Assembly: GCA_001643675.2 (NCBI GenBank) | Contig: LSRY02000007.1 | Coordinates: forward strand, 687,001-751,000 | Direction of reading: 5' to 3' | DNA from: Monocercomonoides exilis | Lineage: Eukaryota > Preaxostyla > Oxymonadida > Polymastigidae | Length of the DNA stretch: 64,000 bases | In this document: positions 36,001 to 48,135 of the stretch, in pieces | Layout of the letters: each line of letters opens with the position of its first letter | Numbering within the stretch: the stretch's first letter is position 1 | Position numbers and translations under genes: made by a program | The notes under the pieces: model-generated | The model's database searches: none | What the model saw: only the letters and a program-made list of their open reading frames with translations | What the model was told of the DNA's origin: nothing

Positions 36001-39000
36001 TTTGAATATTTCAACGAAGATGCTCCGCTTTTCTCTTTCTGACACAATCCTCCTCCAGACAATTTTGCTCTGTCAAAAACTATCATTCCTACAGATTCAT
36101 TTTGAGGGTCAATTAATGACGGATCCAAAACCGGAATGAGAAAACATCCACCCGAGCCTTCAACAAAAGTCTTCAAATCTTCCTCTTTATCAGCCAAATC
36201 CTTTTCTTTGTTAGTGTTTTCATCCATAGCTTTTGGATTGTAACTTTCATGATTCAGCAATTTACCGCTCTCTTTGCACTTGCCTTTCTTGCATAAAGTT
36301 TTTGCAAAGCTGACTGTAATGGATTTAATATCTACATCTTTCACTGTGCCGTCAATAAAAATGCTTCCGCCACTAATTGCACACGACCTGTATGTGTTTA
36401 TGTTTCTTGCTGTTAATAATCCAACATTTGTCAGACGGATCATTGCTCCTTCAAGCTCTGTTGCAAACCCATAAAGAAATCTCAGAGAATCCATCGAAGA
36501 ACTTCCCAATTGAACAATTTCAGCACTGTCAATAAGAATAAGCGGTCCGTTTTCTACGTTTTCATTCATTCCGATGGCATCGAGAACGCCATTAAAACTG
36601 CCATATGGAATGACAACAAGACTATACGAAAATACTGCAGAGACACTTTTCGATGACGTATTATCTAAACCTGTAGAAGGTTGAACAGTAATGCAACTTC
36701 CTCTCTTTCCAATCAATGCTGAAAATGTTCCTGAAGCTTCAAATGTATTTCCACTTTCGACAAGAAAACCACCTGCATCCGAAGAGGACCAATGATTTTC
36801 AACTTTTGCAGTATCTGTCTTGCTCATGCAAACTTTAAAATTTTTTATGCCGAACGCATACACAAGCGGAACGTTACATTTATTTTGTTTTTCAACTGCC
36901 CATTTTCCAGAAAATATTACATCCGTACATAAAATACTCTTAGCTGGTCCAACAAAGGTACAGATTGTGCTTACTGCAGACTGCGATTTTACAAAAGTGC
37001 AAGAAGTGATGGTCATATTACGAGCACTCCATACAGCTTCTCCAGAATGAACTCCAAATGTACCTGCTGTGCTTTTGTTTAGAGGTTTTGTATTCGCATT
37101 GAATGATACTTCGCAATTCTCTATTTGTGCACGAACTAATTCAAATGCTGACTTGTCAAAAGTCTCAAGAACTGGAAGACAAATAATTGCTCCTCCTGAG
37201 CCAATCCAATCTTCTTGATTTGCCGGTTCATCTTCAGCGGTGGAATCATGCCTTCTGTCAGAATTTTGTCCATCCAAAACATTATTGCTAGAATTTGTTT
37301 GTCGTCTTTCAGAAACTTCTTCAAGCATAAATTGACTTGATGCAGCGTGGCATGAAGAAATAGTAATGTCTGTAATTGTTGAAAATTGTACATTTGATCC
37401 AATCCAAATTGCTCCACCACTTCGAGCCTTTAGATCTTGAAATGCCGCTCCTTTGATTGTCAATGTTTTTACTTCGTCAATGTTTAGTCCACCACCATCA
37501 GACGCAGATCCGTGATGAATGAACTTACAAAACGCATCGTTCTTATTTACAATATTAACTGACTCAACTTTTCTCACATAAACGAGTGATCCCCCATTTA
37601 CTTTAATTTGTGTATCTTCCAACTTTTCCCCTTGAAACGTACACCCAATAATATTGCACAATGCAGCAGGATCTTCCTCTTCTGTCGAAGGTGTAATGCT
37701 TAGGCAACAGCCTTTTGTTCCATACACTCCCATGAAATCTACAAAACGAACGATCGTTGCATCAACATTCTCGCATTGAATTGCTCCCGCGAGAGATGTG
37801 CTTGTATATTTTTCAAAGGAGCTGATTTGTTTTGTCCCTTGTGAATCTAAAAATTCATCAACTGTGAAATCGTCAGTGTGTACAACGTGTAAAAGTGGAC
37901 TCTGTATATCAATATTAGCCTGATATGAATCAACATCATTCATTAATGATGCTCTTGAAACAATATCTTTCTCCGATCGTGCAAATTTCTTGCTGGAAGC
38001 ATTTAATCGATGCTTTGATGCTCCCAAAGAATTCCCCATAAATTTACAACCAGAAAAATGCACATTGTCGAGTACATTTCCCTCGCTTCCAGTGACATAA
38101 ACAGCAGAACCGCATGTAGTCAATAAAGAAGCACGAAATATGCAGCATTTAGCGAAAAGAGGAACACTCGAAAAAATACAATTGCCTTCATATGCTTCAC
38201 TAACTTCAGAATGTAATGTATATGTGGTTAGGTTTGAAGATGAATTACTCACTGTTTTGGGTAAATTAAAATCTTCATAAAAAGAATGACTTTTGGTTGA
38301 TCTGCTCATCAAGTTCAATGTTTTGTCGGATGCAATGTCATCTCTTGAACCAAAATGTCCATTTAATAAAAGCTGATGATAATCTGCCCCGACAACACAA
38401 TCATCCATCTCACAATTTGTCAGGTAAATAATAGCTTCATTTGCATCGTTTGCGGTTGAAGGATCTTTCGCAGCAAGAATTGCTCCTCCACTTCCTGTAA
38501 TCTGATCATCCGTTAAGTCTTTTGCTGAATGATGCTTCCTGTTGCATTTTGCTTCGTGCAAGCCAACTGTTGAACAATTTGAAAAAGTACAGCTCTCAAA
38601 ATTTGCAATTAGCTTCAATTTGTTTTTGTAATCTTTACCCACTTTTGTGTTATCCTTTGATGCTTTTTTGCTGTTTGTTGTAATTTTCACTTCTTCCTCC
38701 TGGAGGTGAATTGGCGTATGCTCCTTTGTTGAAAAATCTGCAACAACATGTCCATTTTTTATTGATTCGGTTTCATTCTCATTTGAGTGGTGGAATTTGC
38801 TTATTTTCTTTTCATCCAACTGAATTGAAGAGGGAGAAGCTTCTTTTCGGAATACGCAGCAAACTGAACCTCCGCTCGAAGCTGTGAGTTTTGAAAATGT
38901 AACTTTCTCAAGAAGAAGATCAATAAAGTCAGATATCCAAAGAGCAGCGCCTGGAGATGTTGTTGAATGCATGGAAAACTCTGTGAGTGCGATATCATTT

Positions 39001-40676
39001 GAGAGTGCTGGTTCTAAAAGTGAAGACGAATTTGAATCTGATGAACCATTAGAATCAATCAAATTATCGAATGTGATCACAATGTTACTAACACCAGCTA
39101 TAGAAAGCAATGAAGCCGAAGAAAAAGCTGTTTCAAATGATTCATTCGAGTTTGTAGAAGAGGAATATGAAAGAGGCGTCCACCCAACTCCCTTAAAACT
39201 GCAACCTTGGATGCCCAAAGACTGGCATCCACCAGTGATTGTCAGAAATAAGCCGGTTGGTTGGCTGAATGGAGAAGGTGCTGCTGCAGAAAAAATGGGA
39301 GATTCGTCTGCGATGGCGTTTGTGGAAGTACTTGAAGTGGAATGAAATGAGTCTGAATAGTCAGTGGAATGGACAGCAAATGAAGGTGAAATGGAAGAAG
39401 AAGACGCAAGTGATTCTAAAACACATGAACGATTTTCATCTTTCACGAAAAGATTTTGAAATGAATGTGAAATGTGAGAATCTTCAACTTCAAACTCAGT
39501 ACAGATGATAGTTATCTTTTTTGAATAAGACTTCTGAAGATTGTTTTGTGTATGAAAAGGCAAGGTTGAAAAATTGGTAAAAAGGTTTGATGCAGATGAA
39601 GTGAAAGTGTGCTGTGTATGTTTATTAGAAGATGACACAAACAACAGAGAAGTCAGAGAATTGCAAATAGAAAAATGGCACTTTGAAATTTCAACATTTC
39701 GAGGGTCCATCAAACTAATAAGAGAAGCTAAGTCAGAAGATAATTTAACATTTCTTCCAGATGTATCTGAAGTATACTTTAAAGTTAAAGATTTTGCATT
39801 GAAACTGCAGTCTTCAAGGAAAATCAATGAAAACGATTGTTCATTTCTTTCCTTTGATTCAAGAAAATTAATTCCATTAGGAATCGATAGATGGAATAGA
39901 ATTTTGCAGTTGATAACAGAAATCAGTGATTTAGAAGCCTTAATTAAATGAGATTTCACATTAGCGATATCTTCATTTGTATTTAAGAACGTCATTGAAG
40001 TTATAGAAGAATTGGAGCTTTCAAATTGAGACGCTCCAGAATGAGACATTTCTAGATTGGGATCTGGAGCAAATGATACATGCGCTTCGACAACATCCAC
40101 AAGTTGTATTAATGAATTTTCATCTGTGAAATTATTTATTAAGTAAAAAAAACATTCCAAAAACATTGAAAACCTTTAAAAGAGCACTCTTTCAAATAGC
40201 AATTGCTAATGCTTACATATGAACATGTGGCAGTCCGAAAAATTTGGCCTGCAATGCCAACAAAGTTTAAATTCGACAGAACAAAACTATTTTCACAAAT
40301 TTATTGCTTAGAAAAATCAATATAAAAAGATAGCGAACCTTTTAGCATTTCCTATCGATAAAAAAGGATTTGACTCTTCTGAATTTGTAGAAATTTTAAC
40401 ATTATCGTTTTTTCCAGATAATTCCAAAACTTTACCAGGAGAAGAAATTGAAAAGCGTGACTCTTCTTTTAACCACGAATTACTCTCAATGAGAATGGCT
40501 CCGTCGATGTTCCCCTGATAATTAAGAACGTATTTTAATGTAGCGCAAGAAAAATGTTCAGAATCTTCAATGCACTGTTGTTCGTCTTTTCCTGTCTCAG
40601 GATCGATAATAACAATTGAATTTACATTTCTCGCAAAAATAAAGCAAAGCAATATCCAATTCAACAACGACGGCAT
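30089..40676 (-). CDS. Very large Pmp-like beta-helix surface protein with one C-terminal membrane segment
   Basis: Six exons (40676-40339, 40286-40174, 40123-33686, 33581-33502, 33384-32586, 32487-30089) join with consistent phases to 3,388 residues. It starts with a hydrophobic signal peptide (SLLNWILLCFIFA) and ends with one membrane helix near residues 3330-3356 and a basic cytosolic tail of about 30 residues. The ectodomain is built of degenerate beta-helix rungs. It shows dozens of GGAI, GGAL, GGGL and GGGM motifs, often within SGGAI or NGGGMMIG, alternating with C...F and FxxC/N rungs as in chlamydial polymorphic membrane proteins. It should be a large cell-surface adhesin or coat protein; that function is inferred. 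It has no kinase domain. An alternative acceptor at 32485 for exon 6 is also possible. Confidence 0.85.
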
Positions 40677-40856
40677 CCAGGAATCTCCAAAACATAGAAA
40701 GAATCTTGTCCCATTATAAAATGAATTTTCATATTCTTTTTTATTTTTCAAATTTTTCAGTTGCAAAAAAATTAAAGTGTAATAATTAAAAATACCTATT
40801 TCTTTTTTTTAAAATTTTATTACTATGTCACAGATCAAATATTATTTCTCAAAATT
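40677..40856. promoter_or_regulatory. Divergent promoter between beta-helix and ArfGAP genes
   Basis: This region of 180 bp lies between start codons on opposite strands. The minus-strand frame stays open to 40766, so the beta-helix protein could start slightly upstream, but the ATG at 40676 gives the best signal peptide. T-rich and A-rich tracts lie near 40800. No defined motif was seen. Confidence 0.4.
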
Positions 40857-43800
40857 ATGAAAAAACAATACATAGACAAGTATACAGAAATGCTTGAAGC
40901 ACATCTTAAACAACATGGAAACGATGAATGTGCAGATTGTCATGCATTGAGTTTATCATTTTTATTGCAATGTTTTTTGCAGTTAAGCAAAAATTTATCA
41001 CCTGTTTTTTAAAAAATGATTGTTGCTATTTTAGTACCAAAATGGGCTTCTATAACTTTTGGAGTTTATGTTTGTTTGGAATGTAGCGGAATACATCGAA
41101 GTTTTGGTCCAAATGTTTCATACATGAAAAGTGTCGGAATGGATTGTTGGAGCAAAGAGCAAGCCGAAGTTTAAACATTTATTATTGATCACTTGACAAT
41201 TACCGATTATATGTTTTTTAATGTTAAAATTTATATTATTATTCTACAAAGGCAATGCTGTGTATTGGAAATCTTCGAGCAAACTCTGTTTTAGAAGCCA
41301 CTCTTCCTCGTTCGTTTGTTCGTCCAACAGACAAAACGTGTGCTGATTCTCTTAGTTTTTTTTTTTCAATATGTACTCATTGAAAAAAAGAAAAATGATT
41401 GAGTTTTTGACTCATAAATATATTGACAAACTTTGGGTTCGACGAGATATCACTCTTCCACAATACTATGAAAAAATCGCACCTTTACCTCCGATATCTC
41501 CGCTACTTGCCAGCTTAATTTCCAAAAGACACCGTCTTGATCCGCTTCCTCCAGCAAAGCTTGAAATGTTTGAAAGTGCGAGTAAGAAAAATGACGCAAA
41601 GCATAAATCGGGAAAAGGCGCAAATGATGGCGAATCATCTTCAGGTTCGGCTGATGAGGGAAAAGAAAGAGAGATAGCAAGGCGCCGCAAGCTCAGACGG
41701 CTTCAAAACAGAGGAAAGATACAAGTGTCGAATGTCGATGAAGGGACTGATTCTCCAATGGGCACTCGAGCAAAAGAAAGGGAAGCAACAGAACAATTTG
41801 AGAGAGAGATCGTTCGAGCAGAGAAGAGACATAAAACAAAGCAGACTAAAAGCGAAACTGTTGGAGCTTCAGTAAAGTTGCTCGATGATTTCTTTTCTTT
41901 TGAAGAGAAAAAGGAAACTGAAGATAAAAAGAACACAAAAAAGGACTCATACAATAGAAGAGATTATTTGGAAATAACAAAAGATTCCAGAGGAAAAAGT
42001 GATCGAAAACAAAAGAAGCGTTCTTCACCATCGCCACATTCTCCTTCTTCGACATCTGATTCCCTTTCAGCACAAAAAAACAGACGGCATAAGGACAAAT
42101 CCCGAAAGGATTATCAGCCTTTGGCTGAGGATTCATCAGAAGCGAGTGGCAGAAAGAGGAAGACACGTAATTGCAGAAGCAGTTCTCGGAGCACTTCGGC
42201 TCGTTCATCGTCAAGATCAGCATCGACAAATACAACAACGACAACTGCTTCTTCTTCTCATTCTTCTCATTCTTCTCATTCTTCTCATTCTTCTCATTCT
42301 TCTCATTCTTCTCGCTCTTCTCGCTCTTCTCGCTCTTCTCGCTCTTCTCGTTCTTCTCGTTCTTCTCGTTCTTCTTCTCATTCTTCTTCTTCTTCTTCTT
42401 CACGTTCAAGAGTCAGTTCCCGTTCACAGTCATCATCTTCTAATTCATCACATTCATCCTCTTCTTCATCGTCATCTTCATCTTCATCCAGACATAAGCT
42501 TACCAAACGCAAAGAAATCGAGTCAACAAACCAGTTTTTTGAAGAAACTAAAATCAAACAAGATTCCTTTGACATCCGAAATTCTCGCAAACAAACGGAA
42601 AAAAGCAGGAAAAAACTGAAAGATGCTTCGATATTTGTGGACTCTGAACTGACTGTACCTGACATTCAGGTTAATGCTGTGTCAAAGAATAAGCGAATAC
42701 ACAAAAAAGAAGAAAAAGACAAAAAGAAATTGGAATCAAGAGAAATTCAAGAAGAGATAGAAGATGTTGAAGAAACAGTTCCTGATGTTAAAGTCAAATA
42801 TGAGGATGAGAATAAACCTTCATCAAAACAGATAGAATCGTTCCTTCCTCAAACAGACACTTCCATTCTGGACGATTTCTTTGCTTCAACACAAACTCCA
42901 TCATCTTCATCTTCATCATCGTCATCTATATCTTCTTCTTCTTCTTCTTCTCATTTTTCATCTCCTCGTCCAATTTGCGACATTGCAACTTCTTCTTCTT
43001 CGTCTTCTTCTTCCTCCTCAGCACGTGACGAATATGTTTCTCTTTCTCCCTCTGCTTCCACATTGGATGTCCAGCAATCCCTTCTCCCAGTGAACGGAAT
43101 GATGAACGCTGCGATTTCGATGCCTGCTTTTTCTCCAACACTCCACCACACCCAGTTCCCTCAGTCTCCTCAGTCTCCTCTTTCTGTTTCTCCTCATCAA
43201 GGTTATGTGCCATTGTCCTCTCCTTCCATTTCCCCAAGTTCTTCTCCTTCTCCCTCAGGCTACATCTCCATGTCACCTCTCACCGAGGGAATAGAAGCTG
43301 CCTCGCCGTCTGCTGTCTCCTTCACATCCCATCCTCTTTCGATGTCTTCTGCTTCTTTTGCTTCTTCTTCTGTTTCTTCTGCTCCTTCTCTTCCTTCTCG
43401 TCAGACGACTCTCGAGCCAAGCCCTGCTCTTCAGCCAATCTCTATAAATACTGAACCTAATCGTGTTCAGTCATTAACAAGACTTGAGGCACAAACACTA
43501 CAAACAGAACAGCTTTCGCATGTTGTTCGTTCTGATATGCCACCTCCAAACACTCGCCTTCCCAAGCAACCTCATTTACAGCAGCAGCAGCAGTATCTGC
43601 AGCAACAACAATCTCAATCATATCCTCAACTGCAGCCTCAATCAATGCTATTGAATGAAGCAGAGCAGAAGACAGTACAGACGCACAGGCAAACAGGTAC
43701 CCGGGGCTCTTCTTTGCTATCTTCGCTGTCTTCTTTCTTATCCTCGCTGGACATCAAAAACAAATTGATGAACACATTTTCTGAGCAAACATCGCATTTT

Positions 43801-45270
43801 GTGCCGAAAATGAGCAGCATCAATGACCCTATGCCGCCCGCCAACCAATCTCAGACAACACAAATTGAACAACCTCGACAGAATAGCGGAAACAAACTAC
43901 AATCTTCTTCTTCTTCTTTTCTTCAGTCAACTGATTCACAGCAGGGAAAACCAATCACTGCAACAACTGATGGATCATTGGCAGCTCCAGTTTTAGCACA
44001 AAAAGCACAGCAAAACGTGGTTATTTCATCTCCCATGCCTCAATTCAGTGAAGGAAGCAAAACTCAATCTGAATCACCTGTATCATCGGCATATCCAGAT
44101 TCACCACCTCCGACGCTTTTGAAGCGAAACCACCAAGTTTCTTCGACTCGTAGCACAGCGCAATTTCAATCTGCAAATACAGAAGGTGTTGAAAGTGATG
44201 ATGTTCAGCAGCTGCTGGATGTATTCTTCAGCTCTTCTTCTTCTTCTGCACATTCTTCATCATCATCAACATCATCTTCTTCTTCTGCTTCCTCGTTCAC
44301 TGATTCGTCTCCAACGCTTTCTTCAGAGTTGAACGGCTCTCATCCATCCACTCCTGAGTTTTCTGTTGTGTCTCCAATTATGAATGTGCAACATTCAGCG
44401 AATCAATCCTTTGATGCATCTAATGCTTCTTCCTCCTCTTCTTCTTCTTCTTTCTCTTCATCTTCGTCTTCCTCTTCTTCCTCCTCTTCTTCTTCAACAA
44501 ATTCCTCTGTTACCACTCCTGGTTCATCGTTTTCTTCATTTTCTTCACCTTCAGACTTCTTTGCTTCAATTTCAAGAAACTCCTCAACTTCACCATCTTC
44601 TGTATCATCACCTCTGAGTGATCAAGACTCCCTTCTTTCTCCAGCTCAGCCTCCTCTTGTTCCTATTCAGGGCTCTCTATCAATTGCTTCGTCATCATCA
44701 TCATCATCTTCTTCTTCTTCTGATCCTTCGTATTCTTCTATTCCTTCTTCATTCTCTTCATTCCCTCAGGTTTCTCTTTCCCCTCTTCCTTGTCCGTCGC
44801 CTTCGACAACTCATCTCATGTCTCATCAGCATCAGATCAATTCTTCATCATCTTCTTCTTCCTCTTCTTCCTCTTCCTCTTCTTCCTCTTCTTCTTCCTC
44901 AAACCCTTCATTTGTCTTGTCTTCATACACCTCTCCTTCTGCTGAGTCTAAGCCTGTTGTGCATGCCTCGTACTCCTCACTCGACTACTCCCTCCCAATC
45001 TCCCTGACAATGACTCATCAGCCAGATACTTCACAGGGCTCTTTTCTCAGCTCTCCTCAGCTTTCTTCAGATTCCCCTTCGTTTTCATCGCCTTCCGCGT
45101 CTGAGAATCGCACACAGGTTTCCTCCAGTGTTAATGAAAACACCTCTTTTTCAAATACCAATTGCACTCAACAAACAGAACAGACTAATTCTGATGAAGG
45201 AGCAGCAAGCAAAGTTGAGACGAAGCGGAACTCAACTTTACAAAATGACATATTGTCGTTGTTCGACTAA
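40857..45270 (+). CDS. SMAP/AGE2-type ArfGAP with long SR- and Ser-rich tail
   Basis: Four exons (40857-40950, 41035-41168, 41252-41337, 41391-45270) give 1,397 residues. Residues 1-130 are an ArfGAP domain. The zinc finger is C25-x2-C28-x16-C45-x2-C48, followed by the catalytic arginine R53 in CSGIHRSFG. Later come GNLRANSVLEATLP and a SMAP-like EFLTHKYIDKLWV. ArfGAPs trigger GTP hydrolysis on Arf and control coat recruitment. The rest is disordered: a 9-bp-repeat SSH/SSR region, a poly-Gln/Leu patch and many poly-Ser runs. Motifs LLDDFFSF, ILDDFFAS and LLDVFFSS recur, and the C-terminus NDILSLFD resembles a motif found in plant and animal SMAP proteins, so adaptor or clathrin binding is possible. 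SMAP proteins are usually 400-500 residues. AATAAA lies at 45363-45368. Confidence 0.88.
42252..42378. repeat. 9-bp coding minisatellite (SSH then SSR units) in the ArfGAP gene
   Basis: Tandem TCTTCTCAT units change into TCTTCTCGC and then TCTTCTCGT units, encoding SSH repeated and then SSR repeated. The block order records stepwise expansion. The SSR part forms an RS-like tract that SR-type kinases could phosphorylate (inference). Confidence 0.9.
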
Positions 45271-47262
45271 AGCACTTCGTTTTGTGTTATAAGAAATTTT
45301 TTATTGATTTATTTATTCATTTCGTTGAGGGAGAAAATTTCAATTTTAAATTTCAGTTTTTTAATAAAGCAATTGTGTTTGTCGAGCCTTGCTCAGCAAC
45401 AACATTTGCCTGTTGGAGAAGCACCTTTAAAAAAGTTATTGAAAATGAAAAATTAAACATGTAATTTATAGTAATAAATTTGGTTAAAAACATGGGAATT
45501 TATTAAGAATAATCTTCCCAAAAAATATGAGCATGAAAAATCAACAGCAAAATTTTTCTCATAGAAGATTAGTATTTTATCTTTTGTCGTCGAAATACGG
45601 AAAGTGTCCTATTTGCAGATTGAAAATAATGAAAATTGTGCAGAAAGAAGATTTCTGAGTCTCCGATGTCTTCAAAGCAGGACTGATTTCATAAGGCTCC
45701 TTCAACGGATCAGTGAGGGTCAAAACTGGAAAAGAGCATTGGAATCAACGTTATTCACTGGAAAAATAGAAAAAAAAATATCTCTGTTGAATATCATTGC
45801 ATGTAAAAAAATATTTGCATAATTACAAAGGAACGAAGGTTAAGCATAGAGCAAATACAGTTTGGTGTTGTATGTTAATTAATTTCAATTGTTTCTTTGA
45901 AATCATCAAAGCAGCTTAATTGGCTCTTTTGAGAAAAAGAGAGAGAAATAGAAAATCAAACAACGAATAATCGTGAAAAGGAAAGGAGGAGAGGACAGGA
46001 TGCCATCAAACGTTAAAGAAATAGTGGAAAACTGAGAAATCGAAAAAGAAGAATAAATTATGAGATGCAGAGCGCAGACAACAAATAACAGGAAAACATG
46101 AATGATCAGTTTCATTGCGTGAGGAAGAGGCAGAGTCAAAAAGAGAAAGAAGCTGTGTTTGAGAAGATGTTCGACTAACTTGCTGAAATTCAGTGAAAAA
46201 ATTTTGGAGACGAGAGTGATGAAAATGTGGAAGGTCTGGATGATAATTCTCAAAATTACGACATTTCAACTTATATCATTTCATTCTTCTCATCAAGCCG
46301 AGGACATTTCACATTTTTTTTCGTTTATTGAATCAGAGTCCCTTCATGAAAGTGACTGTTACAGGCTTCCAAATCCATCTTTTCGGTTTGAAGAGTTAAA
46401 TGTGTAAACCAACATATTCTTCTCTTCTATGAGCTCATAATCGTCATCATCATCATCTTCTTCTTCCATTTCAAATTTGAAGAAAGAAAACAATAAAGTT
46501 TCTCAGCTGGCTTCTCCATCAAACAGTCATCTCACTTCTTCGTCTGTTCATTCCACCACCTTGGCATCAATCATCCAATCCTTTTCCGCATCGCCAGCAA
46601 TAACCTCTGTCAAATTCTTTTTTTGGATTGTCTCACAATTTCATGTTTCAGTCTCCTCAAAGGAATTGTGAGAAATTTTGGATGGATGATAACACGGACC
46701 GGCAAACACAATTGAATGCTCCGCGATGGCCAAATGTGCCTTCATAAAAATCAAATGAAGAGGAAAGGAAAAAGCCGAAGACGAAGAAGGAAGAATTCGT
46801 TGCACATTCATTTTCAGTTAGTTGGCCTGCTTTGCTTTGGAAAGAAAATATATGATAACTGAAGTAGACAAAGTGGAGATTGCAGAGAAAGATAAGTCGA
46901 ATCATGTTTCTGTGATTTGAGAATGCAACGAAAGCATCAGTGTGCTTGAAGTGTTGCACAATTCAACGAAATGACTGAAGACAAAGATGAGTTCTAATGA
47001 AGTGAGCTGACTGTATCAAAGAGGCACTGAGGAGGAACTGCATGTTTATGAGGTGACAGAAATCGTCCAACATCATTGGAAACATTGAAACCTCATTCTG
47101 CTGCCTATCAATCTGTTTGGAAGATTTTTATTTTCTAATAATTTTACGATGAAATTTTGGAAGAAGTTATTGCGAATGGATTTCATTTTTGCAGAGAGGC
47201 AAGAAGAGATTGCATCGACGAAATGGCTCATATCCTTGGAGTTTTGTTTTAATAATTGTTGA
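45271..47262. other. Gene-free or decayed region
   Basis: No intact gene is supported over about 2 kb. GC content is higher than in plain spacers. Several frames on both strands stay open for 60-115 codons with codon-like composition but break at stops, for example the plus frame at 45604-45822 and minus frames at 45906-46253 and 46500-46650. This looks like eroded coding sequence. The only piece with clear continuity is the relict frame that follows. Confidence 0.4.
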
Positions 47263-47625
47263 TTGATGAGTAAAGAATTTATTTTGCTCCAAAGAACTTT
47301 TAAAGATATATTTAAAGCAGTAGTGGGGAACGGAGCAGCGAAATTTGTAGACTTGCTGAATAGCGGAACAGCTGATGTTGTTTTTGAGGAAATTCAAAGA
47401 CCAAAGGTGAATGACAAAATGGAATCTGAGCGCCTGACTGTTTTGAAGATTGTTTGAAGACGATTGAAAGGAAAGTCTGTTGTTAAAATGGACAAAGCGA
47501 AACGAAGGCACACAACAAGAAAAATAGCCAAAAAGATGGGAGAAGGAAAAGAGGAAGGATTTGTGGAATTGGACTATCAAACAATACTCAAAGAAAGAGA
47601 GAGAAAATGCAATATTTGCCAATGA
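47263..47625 (+). pseudogene. Relict helical-protein gene fragment with an internal stop
   Basis: One reading frame of 121 codons runs through this stretch, broken by a single TGA at 47455-47457. Before it the frame reads LLQRTFKDIFKAVVGN and VVFEEIQRPKVNDK; after it comes a Lys/Arg-rich helical segment ending ERERKCNICQ and TGA. The EEIQRPK piece resembles DEIQQPTMEDK in the helical-repeat gene at 6884-8262, so a related family is plausible. No start or upstream domain survives in frame. Confidence 0.45.
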
Positions 47626-48135
47626 GTGTTCAAAAGGAATTTTTTTTGAAGATGATGCATTGGAAGAGATGAATGGCAGAAAAGAGGGGAAATGATCTTT
47701 TTTATTGTTTGGATCGCATTTAGCAAAAATATTTCAGGAGGTTTGAGGAGGGCAATTATTCTTCATTGGGGAATGCATGAAACAATTCTGAAGAAAACGA
47801 GTGATGCGATAAATATACAAATTATTATTGATTGATAACTACATACATATTTGTAAAATACATGGAAATGGTGATGTGATTGCAAAAAGAAAAAGAACCA
47901 AAACAAAAACAAAAAACGCCAACATTGAAAATGAAACAACCATTTCAGACATATCTTCAATTGCAACACAAATCCGACATCCCCAACCCTCATTAATTCA
48001 GCCATCGACAAGAATTGTTACAATGATTGGCATTGACAAACCATTCTGTTTCTCCTTTTCCTTCTCCTTCTCCTTTGCTTCAACCAAAATATCAGCATGA
48101 CTTCATCTGCACATTTTTCCTCCCTCCAATGGTCA
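47626..48135. other. Spacer downstream of the receptor relict
   Basis: No gene is supported. A Lys/Thr-rich plus-strand frame at 47828-48100 overlaps the 3' end of the receptor relict and is taken as chance. Confidence 0.4.

Noticed and set aside
38884-39951. Plus-strand open frames opposite the large beta-helix exon
   Set aside because: They mirror the minus-strand coding frame and show no domain, start context or codon pattern of their own.
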